In this document: positions 1 to 7,769 of the stretch, one piece after another
Numbering within the stretch: the stretch's first letter is position 1
How the letters are laid out: every line of letters starts with the position of its first letter
DNA from: Mucilaginibacter sp. KACC 22773
Lineage (GTDB): Bacteria; Bacteroidota; Bacteroidia; Sphingobacteriales; Sphingobacteriaceae
Reading direction: 5' to 3'
Assembly: GCF_028736215.1 (NCBI RefSeq)
Contig: NZ_CP117883.1
Location: forward strand, 7,006,001 to 7,070,000
Length of the DNA stretch: 64,000 bases
The notes under the pieces: model-generated
Databases searched by the model: none
What the model saw: the letters and a program-made list of their open reading frames with translations, nothing else
Told to the model about the DNA's origin: nothing
Position numbers and translations under genes: made by a program

Positions 1-183
1 CACCTGGATTGCAGCGAAAAGCTCTCGCCGACAACCCATACCGTTTATACCGATCTGCGCGCTATATTCCCCAAGTTTATTGAGGATAAGCCAAAGTATA
101 AGGATATGGTGAACGTGAAGCAATACTTTGAAAAAGCCGAGCACGTGCACCTGATTAAAAAGAGAAACTCCCACATTTTATAA
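1..183 (+). CDS. C-terminal end of a probable aromatic amino acid ammonia-lyase (partial)
   Basis: An open frame runs from base 1 to a TAA at 181-183 and gives the last 60 residues of a protein whose start lies outside the window. The tail has the pattern of the C-terminus of the histidine/tyrosine ammonia-lyase family: a short helix with 'VYTDLR', then a proline-containing stretch and a charged helix. Such a lyase makes the cinnamic or coumaric acid starter of aryl polyenes and commonly sits beside FabG in flexirubin clusters. The fragment is short and has no active-site residues, so the family call leans on position. The next gene starts 43 bases later on the same strand. Confidence 0.45.
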   Translation, partial: HLDCSEKLSPTTHTVYTDLRAIFPKFIEDKPKYKDMVNVKQYFEKAEHVHLIKKRNSHIL

Positions 184-226
184 TTGCAGGCATATTCTTT
201 ACGTAACAATTTAACTAACCAGGACG

Positions 227-955
227 ATGAAATGTGCATTAGTAACAGGCGGATCAAGAGGAATAGGCCGTGCCGTTTGCTATAAACTGGCCACTATGGG
301 CTACTACGTGCTTATTAATTACAAAAGTAACCAGGCGGAAGCCGACAATACCTTAGCTGCAATTAAAGAAAACGGCGGTGATGGCGAGGTTATGAAATTT
401 GACGTAGCCAACAAAGAAGATATCCGTGCTGTATTGGGCGGCTGGGTTGAAGCCAATACCGAAAAATATATTGAAGTGCTGGTAAATAATGCCGGCATTA
501 AGGATGATACCCTGATGATGTGGATGAAAGACGAACAGTGGGACAGTGTATTAAATACCAGTTTAGGCGGTTTCTTTTATGTAACCCAGGCCGTTTTAAA
601 CGGTATGCTGGTTAAAAAATATGGCCGCATTATCAACGTGGTATCTTTATCGGGCTTAAAAGGCTTGCCCGGCCAGGTTAATTACTCGGCAGCAAAGGCT
701 GGTGTAATTGGGGCAACCAAGGCCCTTGCGCAGGAAATTGCACGCCGCGGCGTTACTGTTAATGCAGTTGCCCCCGGCTTTATTAAAACCGATATGACCG
801 AAGGCCTGGATGAAAAAGAGCTTAAATCCATGATACCTATTAAACGCTTTGGCTCCCCCGAAGAAGTGGCCAGCGTTGTGGGCTTTTTAGCATCGCCGGA
901 GGCATCATATATTACGGCCGAGGTAATATCTGTTAATGGCGGTTTGTATTCATAA
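227..955 (+). CDS. fabG: 3-oxoacyl-ACP reductase, FabG-like SDR
   Basis: A 242-residue short-chain dehydrogenase of the usual FabG length. It has the N-terminal NAD(P)-binding motif TGGSRGIG (about residues 7-14), NNAG (about 87-90), an active-site Ser (about 143) and a classical Tyr-x3-Lys in 'YSAAKAG' (about 155-161). It should reduce the beta-keto group on ACP-bound intermediates during polyene extension in the cytoplasm. The ATG at 227 is preceded by an AGGA-like sequence. It follows the probable ammonia-lyase closely and precedes a ketosynthase, which ties it to the pigment pathway rather than to primary fatty acid synthesis. Confidence 0.88.
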   Translation: MKCALVTGGSRGIGRAVCYKLATMGYYVLINYKSNQAEADNTLAAIKENGGDGEVMKFDVANKEDIRAVLGGWVEANTEKYIEVLVNNAGIKDDTLMMWMKDEQWDSVLNTSLGGFFYVTQAVLNGMLVKKYGRIINVVSLSGLKGLPGQVNYSAAKAGVIGATKALAQEIARRGVTVNAVAPGFIKTDMTEGLDEKELKSMIPIKRFGSPEEVASVVGFLASPEASYITAEVISVNGGLYS

Positions 956-1058
956 TTAACCATTTGTTCATATAAACAAGCACACTAAATATTTCGGGAT
1001 TAAATAATTTTATTTAGTTTTAAGGGAATTGTTAAATGATTAAGCCGGTATTAGCGTT

Positions 1059-2276
1059 ATGAACAGAGTTGTGATTACAGGGATGGGGATTTACTCGTGC
1101 ATTGGGAAAACCCAGGACGAGGTAAGAGACTCGCTTTTCCACGGCAAATCGGGGATCCTGCTCGATTCTATGCGCAAGGAGTTTGGTTACCGGTCGGGCT
1201 TAACCGGCTTCGTAGAAAGACCCAATTTAAAAGAAAAACTCGACAGGCGTTCGCGCATTATGCTGCCAGAACAGGGTGAGTATGCTTATATGGCCACCAT
1301 TGAGGCACTGGCCCAGGCAGGCATCGATATGGATTACCTTGATCAAAACGAAATAGGCATCCTTTACGGCAACGACAGCTCGGCCAAGCCGGTTATTGAT
1401 TGTACCGATATCATCCGCGTAAAAAAAGACACCATGCTGGTAGGCTCGGGAGCGGTTTTCCAAACCATGAACTCCACCGTCAGCATGAACCTGGCCACTA
1501 TATTCAAATTAAAAGGCATCAACCTTACTGTTAGTGCAGCCTGCGCAAGCGGCTCGCACGCTATTGGCTTAAGCTATCACCTTATCAAAAGTGGTTTACA
1601 GGAAGGCATTATCTGCGGCGGCGCCCAGGAGCTTAACCATTTTTCGATGGGCAGTTTTGATGCGCTTTCGGCATTCTCCACATTAGAAAGTACGCCGACC
1701 AAAGCGTCGCGCCCCTTTGATAAAAGCCGCGATGGCCTGGTGCCAAGCGGAGGGGCGGCTACCGTAATTTTAGAAAGTTTAGAATCGGCACAACGCCGCG
1801 GCGCCACTATTTTAGGCGAGGTTATTGGCTACGGATTTTCGTCAAACGGCGGCCACATATCCAACCCAACCGTTGGAGGTCCGGTACGCTCATTGGCTAT
1901 GGCGTTGAAAGACGCCGGCATGACCGCTGCCGATATTGATTACATAAACGCCCACGCCACATCAACCCCCGCGGGTGATGCCAGCGAGGCTAAAGCCATT
2001 CACGAGGTTTTCGGTTCGAGCAAGCCGCTGGTAAGTTCAACCAAATCCATGACAGGCCATGAATGCTGGATGGCCGGCGCAAGCGAGATTGTATACTCAA
2101 TGCTGATGATGCAAAATTCGTTTATCGCACCAAACATTAACTTCGAAACCCCCGACGAGGATTCGGCCAGGTTAAACATCGCTACTACCACCATTGAACG
2201 GGATTTCGACGTATTTTTGTCGAACTCTTTTGGTTTTGGCGGAACAAATTCGTCGCTGATTATTAAAAAATATTAA
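1059..2276 (+). CDS. Beta-ketoacyl-ACP synthase (FabF/KAS II type) of the pigment cluster
   Basis: A 405-residue condensing enzyme with the complete Cys-His-His triad: Cys162 in 'SAACASGS', His299 in 'NAHATST' and His334 in 'TGHECW'. The C-terminal glycine-rich 'SFGFGGTNSS' loop is present. It should extend ACP-bound acyl chains by decarboxylative condensation. An ACP gene follows 21 bases downstream and a KR precedes it, so it belongs to a type II system. The 103-base gap upstream is AT-rich and contains an imperfect dyad. No CLF partner is adjacent, so it may act as a homodimer, for example in the first condensation on the aryl starter; that role is an inference. Confidence 0.88.
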   Translation: MNRVVITGMGIYSCIGKTQDEVRDSLFHGKSGILLDSMRKEFGYRSGLTGFVERPNLKEKLDRRSRIMLPEQGEYAYMATIEALAQAGIDMDYLDQNEIGILYGNDSSAKPVIDCTDIIRVKKDTMLVGSGAVFQTMNSTVSMNLATIFKLKGINLTVSAACASGSHAIGLSYHLIKSGLQEGIICGGAQELNHFSMGSFDALSAFSTLESTPTKASRPFDKSRDGLVPSGGAATVILESLESAQRRGATILGEVIGYGFSSNGGHISNPTVGGPVRSLAMALKDAGMTAADIDYINAHATSTPAGDASEAKAIHEVFGSSKPLVSSTKSMTGHECWMAGASEIVYSMLMMQNSFIAPNINFETPDEDSARLNIATTTIERDFDVFLSNSFGFGGTNSSLIIKKY

Positions 2277-2297
2277 ACCCTTACCTAACCCCACCTT

Positions 2298-2555
2298 ATG
2301 GATTTTGCCCAAATTATAGAAAAAACAAACGAGTTCCTGGCCGAAGAATTTGAGATTGATGTGGCCAAAATAACCCCCGAAGCTGTTTTAAAAGATACCC
2401 TTGAGCTGGATAGCCTGGATTATATTGACCTGGTTGTTGTAATTGAAAGCAATTTTAACTTCAAGGTGCAGCCCGAAGATTTTGTTGGCATAGTCAGCTT
2501 CCAGGATTTTTATGAGTATGTTAATACCCGGGTGAACGCCGGGGAATTGGTATAA
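2298..2555 (+). CDS. Acyl carrier protein 1
   Basis: An 85-residue acidic protein with the phosphopantetheine attachment Ser in 'ELDSLDYIDL' (about residues 35-44), the typical length for an ACP. It carries the growing acyl chain. It resembles the ACP at 11433-11690 closely: both share 'LDSLDYIDLVVVIE' and 'FKVQPEDF'. The two therefore look like paralogues from a duplication within the cluster. It is 21 bases after the ketosynthase and probably cotranscribed with it. Confidence 0.93.
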   Translation: MDFAQIIEKTNEFLAEEFEIDVAKITPEAVLKDTLELDSLDYIDLVVVIESNFNFKVQPEDFVGIVSFQDFYEYVNTRVNAGELV

Positions 2556-2640
2556 ATAATGGGGCAATACCTGGCCCTATCTACAAAATGTTTTACTGAT
2601 TTTACCTGAACCATTGATAAAACCTATTAAACCTGCTGAT

Positions 2641-3063
2641 ATGTTTACACCACCTGCCAATACCCCCGACCTTATCCCGCAAAAATTCCCTTTTGTGATG
2701 ATAGATCATTTGACCTGGACGGATGAAAAAAGCAGCCGCAGCCAATTTTGTATAAAAGCAGATAATGTATTGGTTGAAGACGGTGAATTTAGTGCAGGCG
2801 GACTGGTAGAAAACATAGCCCAAACAGCTGCCGCCCGTGCCGGGTACTTGGCCCAAAACAGCCAAAAAGCCGATGCCATAGGCTATATTGGCGCTATTAA
2901 AAACCTGGAAGTGTTTTCTTTGCCTAAAATTAATGATATCTTAGAAACGGAAATTATCATTGATAATCAAATATTTGATGTAACGCTGATATCGGGAAAG
3001 GTGAAGTGTGGGGATGAAACGTTGGCGCAGTGCCAGATGAAAGTATTTATAATTCAACAATAA
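2641..3063 (+). CDS. Hotdog-fold dehydratase-like protein lacking the FabZ histidine
   Basis: A protein of about 140 residues related to FabZ-type 3-hydroxyacyl-ACP dehydratases: it has 'FPFVMIDHL' near the N-terminus and 'GGLVENIAQTAA' where FabZ has the catalytic helix. The Glu of the helix is kept, but the FabZ 'HFPG' histidine position reads 'EFSAGG', so the His is missing. It may act with another subunit or have a structural role. I chose the ATG at 2641; a TTG at 2614 in the same frame would add nine residues. It lies between an ACP and a secreted protein, in the same direction. Confidence 0.72.
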   Translation: MFTPPANTPDLIPQKFPFVMIDHLTWTDEKSSRSQFCIKADNVLVEDGEFSAGGLVENIAQTAAARAGYLAQNSQKADAIGYIGAIKNLEVFSLPKINDILETEIIIDNQIFDVTLISGKVKCGDETLAQCQMKVFIIQQ

Positions 3064-3080
3064 ATAAATTAATCTACAAA

Positions 3081-3743
3081 ATGAAACCTACAAAAAACAC
3101 CTGGCTAATAGCCTTTTTACTAACAGTTGTAAGCAGCCTGCCTGCTGTAGCGCAAAGCACAAAAGCCGATATTTTTTCGGGCAGTGCTAAAATTACCTGG
3201 TTAGGACTTGATTTTACACAAACAAAATTTATAGGCACAGCCGAAGCCAAGGTAATGGGCATTGGAAGAAAAGATGATATAACGCCCGAAGAATTCAGAG
3301 ACGACTATACCGTAGGATGGAACCGTCTTTTTGTTACCGAGCAAAAGAAATATGATGTGGCCGAATCAATTCACCACAGTTCTGTTGACTATGCCCTTGA
3401 TGTAGCTAAGTCTTCAAACGCCAAAGCAAAGTTTGATAAACTTTATACCGATAATCCAAGCGATTTTAAATTATTGGATGAAGCAAAAATTACGGCTATT
3501 GTAAAAAATTATGATTTCCAGAGCAAGGAAGGTATTGGCTATATCTTTTTTGTAAGCGGCATGAACAAAGGCCTTGATAAGGCCGGTGTTTGGATAACCT
3601 TTGTTGATATGAAAACCAAAACGGTTTTGCTTACCAAATATTACGAAGGCAAACCAGGGGGTTTTGGCCTTAGAAACTACTGGGCAAAAGCGTTTTTAAA
3701 CGTAATGAAAGATGTAAAATCTGATTATAACAGCTGGAAATAA
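3081..3743 (+). CDS. Secreted/periplasmic protein of unknown function
   Basis: I do not recognise a named domain in this 220-residue protein. The ATG at 3081 gives an N-terminus with a charged start, a hydrophobic core and a signal peptidase I-like 'AVAQS' site at about residue 24, so export is likely. The mature part is mixed alpha/beta with many Lys residues and no cysteine cluster. The in-frame ATG at 3030 would put 17 residues before the signal peptide and overlap the previous gene, so it is unlikely. Being in the middle of the pigment block, it could help handle the product in the periplasm. Confidence 0.7.
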   Translation: MKPTKNTWLIAFLLTVVSSLPAVAQSTKADIFSGSAKITWLGLDFTQTKFIGTAEAKVMGIGRKDDITPEEFRDDYTVGWNRLFVTEQKKYDVAESIHHSSVDYALDVAKSSNAKAKFDKLYTDNPSDFKLLDEAKITAIVKNYDFQSKEGIGYIFFVSGMNKGLDKAGVWITFVDMKTKTVLLTKYYEGKPGGFGLRNYWAKAFLNVMKDVKSDYNSWK

Positions 3744-3844
3744 AAAGTACTAACAAGGATGCATCTGTGCCTTTACCCGCATAGATGCATCCTTTACAAA
3801 AATGACGCCGGCATAAATGTATTGGCGGTAAACAGAACGAAGAA

Positions 3845-4267
3845 TTGCAAAAAACACTGATAAATGCCACCGAGATAAGTGTGAAGTTTAGCGAGGTTGA
3901 TTCGCTGGGCATTGTGTGGCACGGGCACTATGTACGCTATTTTGAAGATGGCAGGGAAGCTTTTGGGAAAGCATACGGTATTGACTACCTTACAGTTTAC
4001 AATAACCAATACGTAACCCCTATTGTAAGCATCGATTGCAAATACAAACAGGTTTTGCGCTACGGCGACAGGGTAATTATTGAAACCGAATATATACCAA
4101 GCGAAGCAGCGCGGTTAAATTTTAACTATAGGCTGTTAAACGCTGCAACCGGCGAGGTTGTGGTTACCGGCTCAACCGTACAGGTGTTTTTACAACGCGA
4201 TAATTTTATGCTTCAGTTAACCAACCCTGTGTTTTTTGAAGAGTGGAAAAAGAAATATGGGTTCTGA
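3845..4267 (+). CDS. Acyl-CoA/acyl-ACP thioesterase, 4HBT (YbgC-like) hotdog family
   Basis: A 140-residue hotdog protein with the 4HBT signature near the N-terminus: 'EVDSLGIVWHGHYVRYFED' with the catalytic Asp and the G-x-V-x-x-x-x-Y arrangement. Such enzymes hydrolyse acyl thioesters and could release or edit chains on the ACPs. There is no ATG in this frame; the reading frame opens after a TGA at 3803-3805, and the TTG at 3845 is the best start (an ATT at 3821 is the only earlier candidate). Its stop codon lies within the left arm of a long inverted repeat. Confidence 0.78.
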   Translation: MQKTLINATEISVKFSEVDSLGIVWHGHYVRYFEDGREAFGKAYGIDYLTVYNNQYVTPIVSIDCKYKQVLRYGDRVIIETEYIPSEAARLNFNYRLLNAATGEVVVTGSTVQVFLQRDNFMLQLTNPVFFEEWKKKYGF

Positions 4268-4349
4268 GGGGTGGGTTCTGTGGCCTGTGGCCCGAGGTCG
4301 AAAACAATAAACAGACCTCCGACCACAGGCCACAGAAACCAGGCCTCAG
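4264..4349. repeat. Long inverted repeat / hairpin between thioesterase and flavoenzyme genes
   Basis: Two arms of about 37 bases (4264-4300 and 4312-4349) are near-perfect reverse complements separated by 11 bases. The best-matching core is TTCTGTGGCCTGTGG. The left arm overlaps the stop codon of the thioesterase gene. There is no T-run after the right arm, so it is not a classical intrinsic terminator. It could be a small mobile palindrome or an RNA-processing/stabilising hairpin within the operon. Confidence 0.75.
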
Positions 4350-4376
4350 AATAATGAACACAAAAGAGATAAATTG

Positions 4377-5627
4377 ATGAATACAGAAAAAGTTGACGTG
4401 TTGGTAATTGGCGCCGGCCCGGCGGGTACGGTGGCTGCTTCTATTGTGAATAAAGCAGGGTTTAAAGTTAAAATTGTTGAAAAGCAAAAATTTCCGCGTT
4501 TTGTAATTGGCGAAAGCCTGTTGCCCCGCTGTATGGAAGCATTAACCGATGCCGGCTTTGTTGAAGCTGTGGAGGCAAAAGGATTTCAGAAAAAATTTGG
4601 CGCCAAGTTTGTAAAAAATGGCGTTATCTGCGATTACTTCTTTTCCGATCAGTTTACTGATGGCTGGAACTGGACATGGCAGGTGCCGCGCGCTGAGTTT
4701 GATAAAACCCTGGCCGATACCTGCGAAACAATGGGTATCCCCGTGCATTATGAAACCACGGTTACCGATATCAAATTTAACGGATCTGATTCGATAACAA
4801 CTGTTGAAGATATTGAAGGCAACCAAACACAAATTGAGGCCCGGTTTATTATTGATGGCAGTGGCTATGGCCGGGTAATCCCCAAATTATTTAACCTCGA
4901 CAAACCATCGGGCCTGCCGCAGCGAAAGGCTTTATTTACACATACAGTAGATGTAAAGCGCAACCTGTTTGAAGAACCCAACCGCATCACCATTGTGGTA
5001 CACAAACCCGGCGTTTGGGTTTGGATCATTCCATTCTCCAGTGGCGTAACCTCATTGGGTTTTGTAGGCGATCCGGATTTTTTTGCAAGTTATGAAGGCG
5101 CTGATGACGAAGGTAAACTGCGCAGCCTGATTGCAGCGGAGCCTTACCTGAGCGAGCGCTTTAAAGATGTTGAATTTGTTTTTGAACCAAGGATATTACA
5201 GGCCTGGAGCAGCACCACCAATACTTTTCACGGCGAAGGCTTTGTGCTTACAGGCAATGTTACCGAGTTTTTAGATCCCATCTTTTCATCGGGTGTTACA
5301 CTGGCAACTGTATCCAGTCAAAATGCAGCAAAATTGGTTATCCGCAAGCTAAACGGCGAAGACATTGACTGGGAAAAGGAATACACCGAAAAGGTAATGC
5401 AGGGCGTAGATGTTTTCCGCTCATATGTAAATGCCTGGTACGAAGGAACGCTTGATACCATCTTTTTTTCGGGTACTTTTGTTCCCCAGATTAAAAACCA
5501 GATCTGCTCTGTTTTGGCAGGATATGTGTGGGACCAGGAGAACCCGTATGTTAAACATCATGATACGGCAATAAAAAAATTAGCACGAATTATTAAGTTA
5601 GGCGACCAAATTAACTCGCCTGTATAG
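4377..5627 (+). CDS. FAD-dependent oxidoreductase of the flavin halogenase family
   Basis: A 416-residue flavoprotein. It begins with the Rossmann motif 'GAGPAGTVAAS' (about residues 13-23), has 'GESLLPR' (about 46-52), and carries a 'WVWIIP' segment that fits the WxWxIP signature of flavin-dependent halogenases. An 'FQKKFGAKF' stretch is a plausible place for the catalytic lysine. Flexirubins are often chlorinated, so halogenation or hydroxylation of the aryl head while on an ACP is a reasonable role. An ACP gene follows at 5635, a typical arrangement for a carrier-bound substrate. The ATG at 4377 is preferred over a TTG one codon earlier. Geranylgeranyl reductase-like reductases are related, so monooxygenase or reductase activity cannot be excluded. 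Confidence 0.8.
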   Translation: MNTEKVDVLVIGAGPAGTVAASIVNKAGFKVKIVEKQKFPRFVIGESLLPRCMEALTDAGFVEAVEAKGFQKKFGAKFVKNGVICDYFFSDQFTDGWNWTWQVPRAEFDKTLADTCETMGIPVHYETTVTDIKFNGSDSITTVEDIEGNQTQIEARFIIDGSGYGRVIPKLFNLDKPSGLPQRKALFTHTVDVKRNLFEEPNRITIVVHKPGVWVWIIPFSSGVTSLGFVGDPDFFASYEGADDEGKLRSLIAAEPYLSERFKDVEFVFEPRILQAWSSTTNTFHGEGFVLTGNVTEFLDPIFSSGVTLATVSSQNAAKLVIRKLNGEDIDWEKEYTEKVMQGVDVFRSYVNAWYEGTLDTIFFSGTFVPQIKNQICSVLAGYVWDQENPYVKHHDTAIKKLARIIKLGDQINSPV

Positions 5628-5634
5628 TTATAAA

Positions 5635-5892
5635 ATGGACAAATTAATGAATGATCTGAAAGAACAGATCATAGATCAATTAAACCTGCAAGATCTTAAG
5701 CCAGGCGATATCGGCGATGATGAATCGTTGTTTGCCGATGGGTTAGGATTGGATTCGATAGATGTTTTGGAGCTGATAGTTTTGATGCAAACCATCTATA
5801 AAATTAAGCTTTCAAAAGCCGAGGATGGCCCCAAAGTATTTCAATCAGTACGTACCATGGCCGAGTACATTACAGCTAACCAGGCAGCGTAA
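5635..5892 (+). CDS. Acyl carrier protein 2
   Basis: An 85-residue ACP with the modification Ser in 'GLGLDSIDVLELIVL' (about residues 37-51). It belongs to a different subgroup from ACP 1 and ACP 3 and is closest to ACP 4 at 21123-21386, which shares 'DGLGLDSID' and 'LELIVL'. It starts 7 bases after the halogenase-like gene, so the two are probably translated together and may work together. Confidence 0.93.
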   Translation: MDKLMNDLKEQIIDQLNLQDLKPGDIGDDESLFADGLGLDSIDVLELIVLMQTIYKIKLSKAEDGPKVFQSVRTMAEYITANQAA

Positions 5893-6026
5893 ATAAACAC
5901 GAATATTTGCAGGGCGGCGACAATTAAAGCGAATTTCACGAATTGGTGCGGTCACTATTCTGCTAAATAATTAAATAATAATGATCCGCGTAAATCCGTT
6001 CCATTCGTGTAATTCGTGTCTATATA
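5893..6026. repeat. Intergenic CACGAATT-rich repeat
   Basis: The 134-base gap contains copies of a CACGAATT-type word in both orientations: AACACGAATA near 5897, TTTCACGAATT near 5935 and, inverted, CCATTCGTGTAATTCGTGTC at 6001-6020. GTAAATCCGTTCC lies just before the last copy. I recall this kind of word as common between genes of Bacteroidota; a genome search is needed to confirm that. No T-run terminator is seen, so the operon may continue through. Confidence 0.5.
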
Positions 6027-6668
6027 ATGAAAACTCATAAACTAATACTTACTGTAGCCATGCTCGCCGCCGCATTTACCGCCAGTGCGCAGCATGCAGG
6101 ATATAGCCAGCTTACCGATCTGTCGGCATTTAAAGCCCAGTTTACGGCTACGGCACAAAAAACAACCAGCATTAAAAGCGATTTTGTGCAGGAGAAAAAT
6201 CTGAGCATGCTGTCAGAAAAGATTACATCCAAAGGGAAATTCTGGTTTAAAAAGGATAACATGGTGCGGATGGAATATATGCAACCATCCAAATACCTGA
6301 TGATCATCAACAAAGACAATATTTTGGTAAAGGATGAGCAAAAGGAAAATAAAATCAATACCAAATCCAACAAACTCTTCCAGCAAATTAATAAGATCAT
6401 TATCGATTGTGTGCAGGGATCAATCCTCAGCAACCCCGATTTTAAAGTAAAGGTGTTTGAAAACAAGGGGAGCTACCTGGTCGAGCTGGCACCGCTATCA
6501 AAAGGGATAAAAGATTTTTTTAAGTCGATCAATATCTCGGTTGATAAAAAAGACAACTCGGTAAGCAATATTGATATGCAGGAGCCATCCGGCGATAATA
6601 CTACCATCCACTTTATAAATAAAGAGATTAATGCAAACCTGCCTGACGCGCTTTTTGCTGCTAAGTAG
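6027..6668 (+). CDS. LolA-like outer-membrane lipoprotein carrier protein
   Basis: A 213-residue periplasmic protein with a clear signal peptide (cleavage after 'FTASA', about residue 21) followed by a LolA-type fold: an early 'FVQEKNLSMLSEKITSKGKF' strand pair and a 'MVRMEYMQPSKYLMI' segment. LolA-like proteins in aryl polyene clusters are thought to carry the lipid product across the periplasm. Its end overlaps the next gene, a lipoprotein, by 38 bases, so the two are translationally coupled and probably form one transport unit. Confidence 0.85.
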   Translation: MKTHKLILTVAMLAAAFTASAQHAGYSQLTDLSAFKAQFTATAQKTTSIKSDFVQEKNLSMLSEKITSKGKFWFKKDNMVRMEYMQPSKYLMIINKDNILVKDEQKENKINTKSNKLFQQINKIIIDCVQGSILSNPDFKVKVFENKGSYLVELAPLSKGIKDFFKSINISVDKKDNSVSNIDMQEPSGDNTTIHFINKEINANLPDALFAAK

Positions 6669-7263
6669 TTGCCTGGTTGCACTTGCCGGCTGCACTTCGG
6701 TTTATAAAAACCTGAAGCCGGCTACAGGTAATTTCGATCATATCTACCGGTTTCGCCCCAAATTTTCGGTTGTGCTGTATAACGCCGAAATCAACGTAAC
6801 AACCCACCATTTAAGCGGCCTGCTGCTGATGAAGGTGATGCCCGATAGCAGTACCCGCATTGTATTCTCGAGCGAGATGGGCGTAAAATTTTTTGATTTC
6901 GCATTTCTTAAAGATGGTAGCTTTAAAGTATATTCCATCATTCCGCAAATGGATAAAGGCCCGGTAATTAAAACATTGCGAAAGGATTTTGATTTGATAC
7001 TGATGCGCCAGGAGGGCAGCCATGAGCGTTATATGCTTAAGGATAACTCGCATTTATATTATGTGCTTCCGCAGGAAAAAGGCGCCAACTATTATATTAC
7101 CAATATGGCCGGCGACGCCCTTTTACGAATGGAAAAATCATCCAAAAGGAAACCAGTTGCGGTTGCTACCATGGCCAATTACAAAAATGGCGTACCCGAT
7201 ACTATAGGTATCGACCATAAAAACTTTAAATTTACCATCGGTTTAAAAAAAATAGAGCGATGA
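6631..7263 (+). CDS. Outer-membrane lipoprotein, DUF3261-like position
   Basis: A 210-residue protein with a lipoprotein signal peptide: hydrophobic stretch and lipobox 'LAGC', lipidated Cys at about residue 21. The mature part is rich in beta-strand-type sequence. In aryl polyene clusters a lipoprotein next to the LolA-like protein is usual and may be the outer-membrane receptor for the product; I base that on position, since I cannot confirm the DUF3261 family from sequence alone. The ATG at 6631 lies inside the upstream gene. Confidence 0.75.
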   Translation: MQTCLTRFLLLSSCLVALAGCTSVYKNLKPATGNFDHIYRFRPKFSVVLYNAEINVTTHHLSGLLLMKVMPDSSTRIVFSSEMGVKFFDFAFLKDGSFKVYSIIPQMDKGPVIKTLRKDFDLILMRQEGSHERYMLKDNSHLYYVLPQEKGANYYITNMAGDALLRMEKSSKRKPVAVATMANYKNGVPDTIGIDHKNFKFTIGLKKIER

Positions 7264-7400
7264 GTGGAAAGCCTAAGGCTGAAGGCTCAAAGCCCAAAGC
7301 TGAAGGCTTTCGAATGAAATTTTAACAATATAAAAAGCACAAAGCCCCTGGCTTAAAGCAAAAAGCTTTGAGCTTTCGGCGTTGAGCTTTAAGCTAAATA
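7264..7400 (+). repeat. Degenerate AAAGCTGAAGGCT heptamer-like repeats
   Basis: The gap contains many imperfect copies of AAAGCT/AAAGCC/AAGGCT words at about 7-base spacing in two clusters (7268-7310 and 7340-7395). The second cluster is partly the reverse complement of the first. The same type of word occurs at 13733-13765, near 18660-18710, and inside gltX at about 49685-49715. Confidence 0.6.
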
Positions 7401-7403
7401 CAT

Positions 7404-7769
7404 ATGCTCCAGGAATCGTTTTTTCAATTTACCGCGCCAAGTACCGATGGTAATACCTCAAAAACTACCATCACCCTGAATGCGGGTCACCAGATTTTTG
7501 AAGGTCATTTTCCCGGCCAGCCGGTTGTGCCGGGGGTTTGTATGATGCAAATGGTGAAAGAAGTGCTGGAAAACATCGTCGGCACCAAAACAAAACTGCT
7601 TAAAGCCGGCGATATGAAGTTTTTAGCCATATTAAACCCGCAGGTAAACAGCACCGCCGATATGCAGGTAACCTATACCACTGCCGATGATGATACATTA
7701 AAGGTAGATGCTACCATTCAGCATGAGGCTTCCACTTTTTTTAAATTTAAAGGGGTATTTAAAAAATGA
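7404..7769 (+). CDS. 3-hydroxyacyl-ACP dehydratase-like hotdog protein (FabZ family)
   Basis: A 121-residue FabZ-family protein with 'GHFPGQPVVPGVCMMQ' (about residues 32-47). The catalytic His is present. The FabZ Glu position, five residues after the 'PG', reads Gln, so the second catalytic residue is replaced. It may still work with changed chemistry or complete its site with another hotdog subunit. Its last four bases overlap the antiporter start (ATGA), which shows translational coupling. Confidence 0.8.
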   Translation: MLQESFFQFTAPSTDGNTSKTTITLNAGHQIFEGHFPGQPVVPGVCMMQMVKEVLENIVGTKTKLLKAGDMKFLAILNPQVNSTADMQVTYTTADDDTLKVDATIQHEASTFFKFKGVFKK

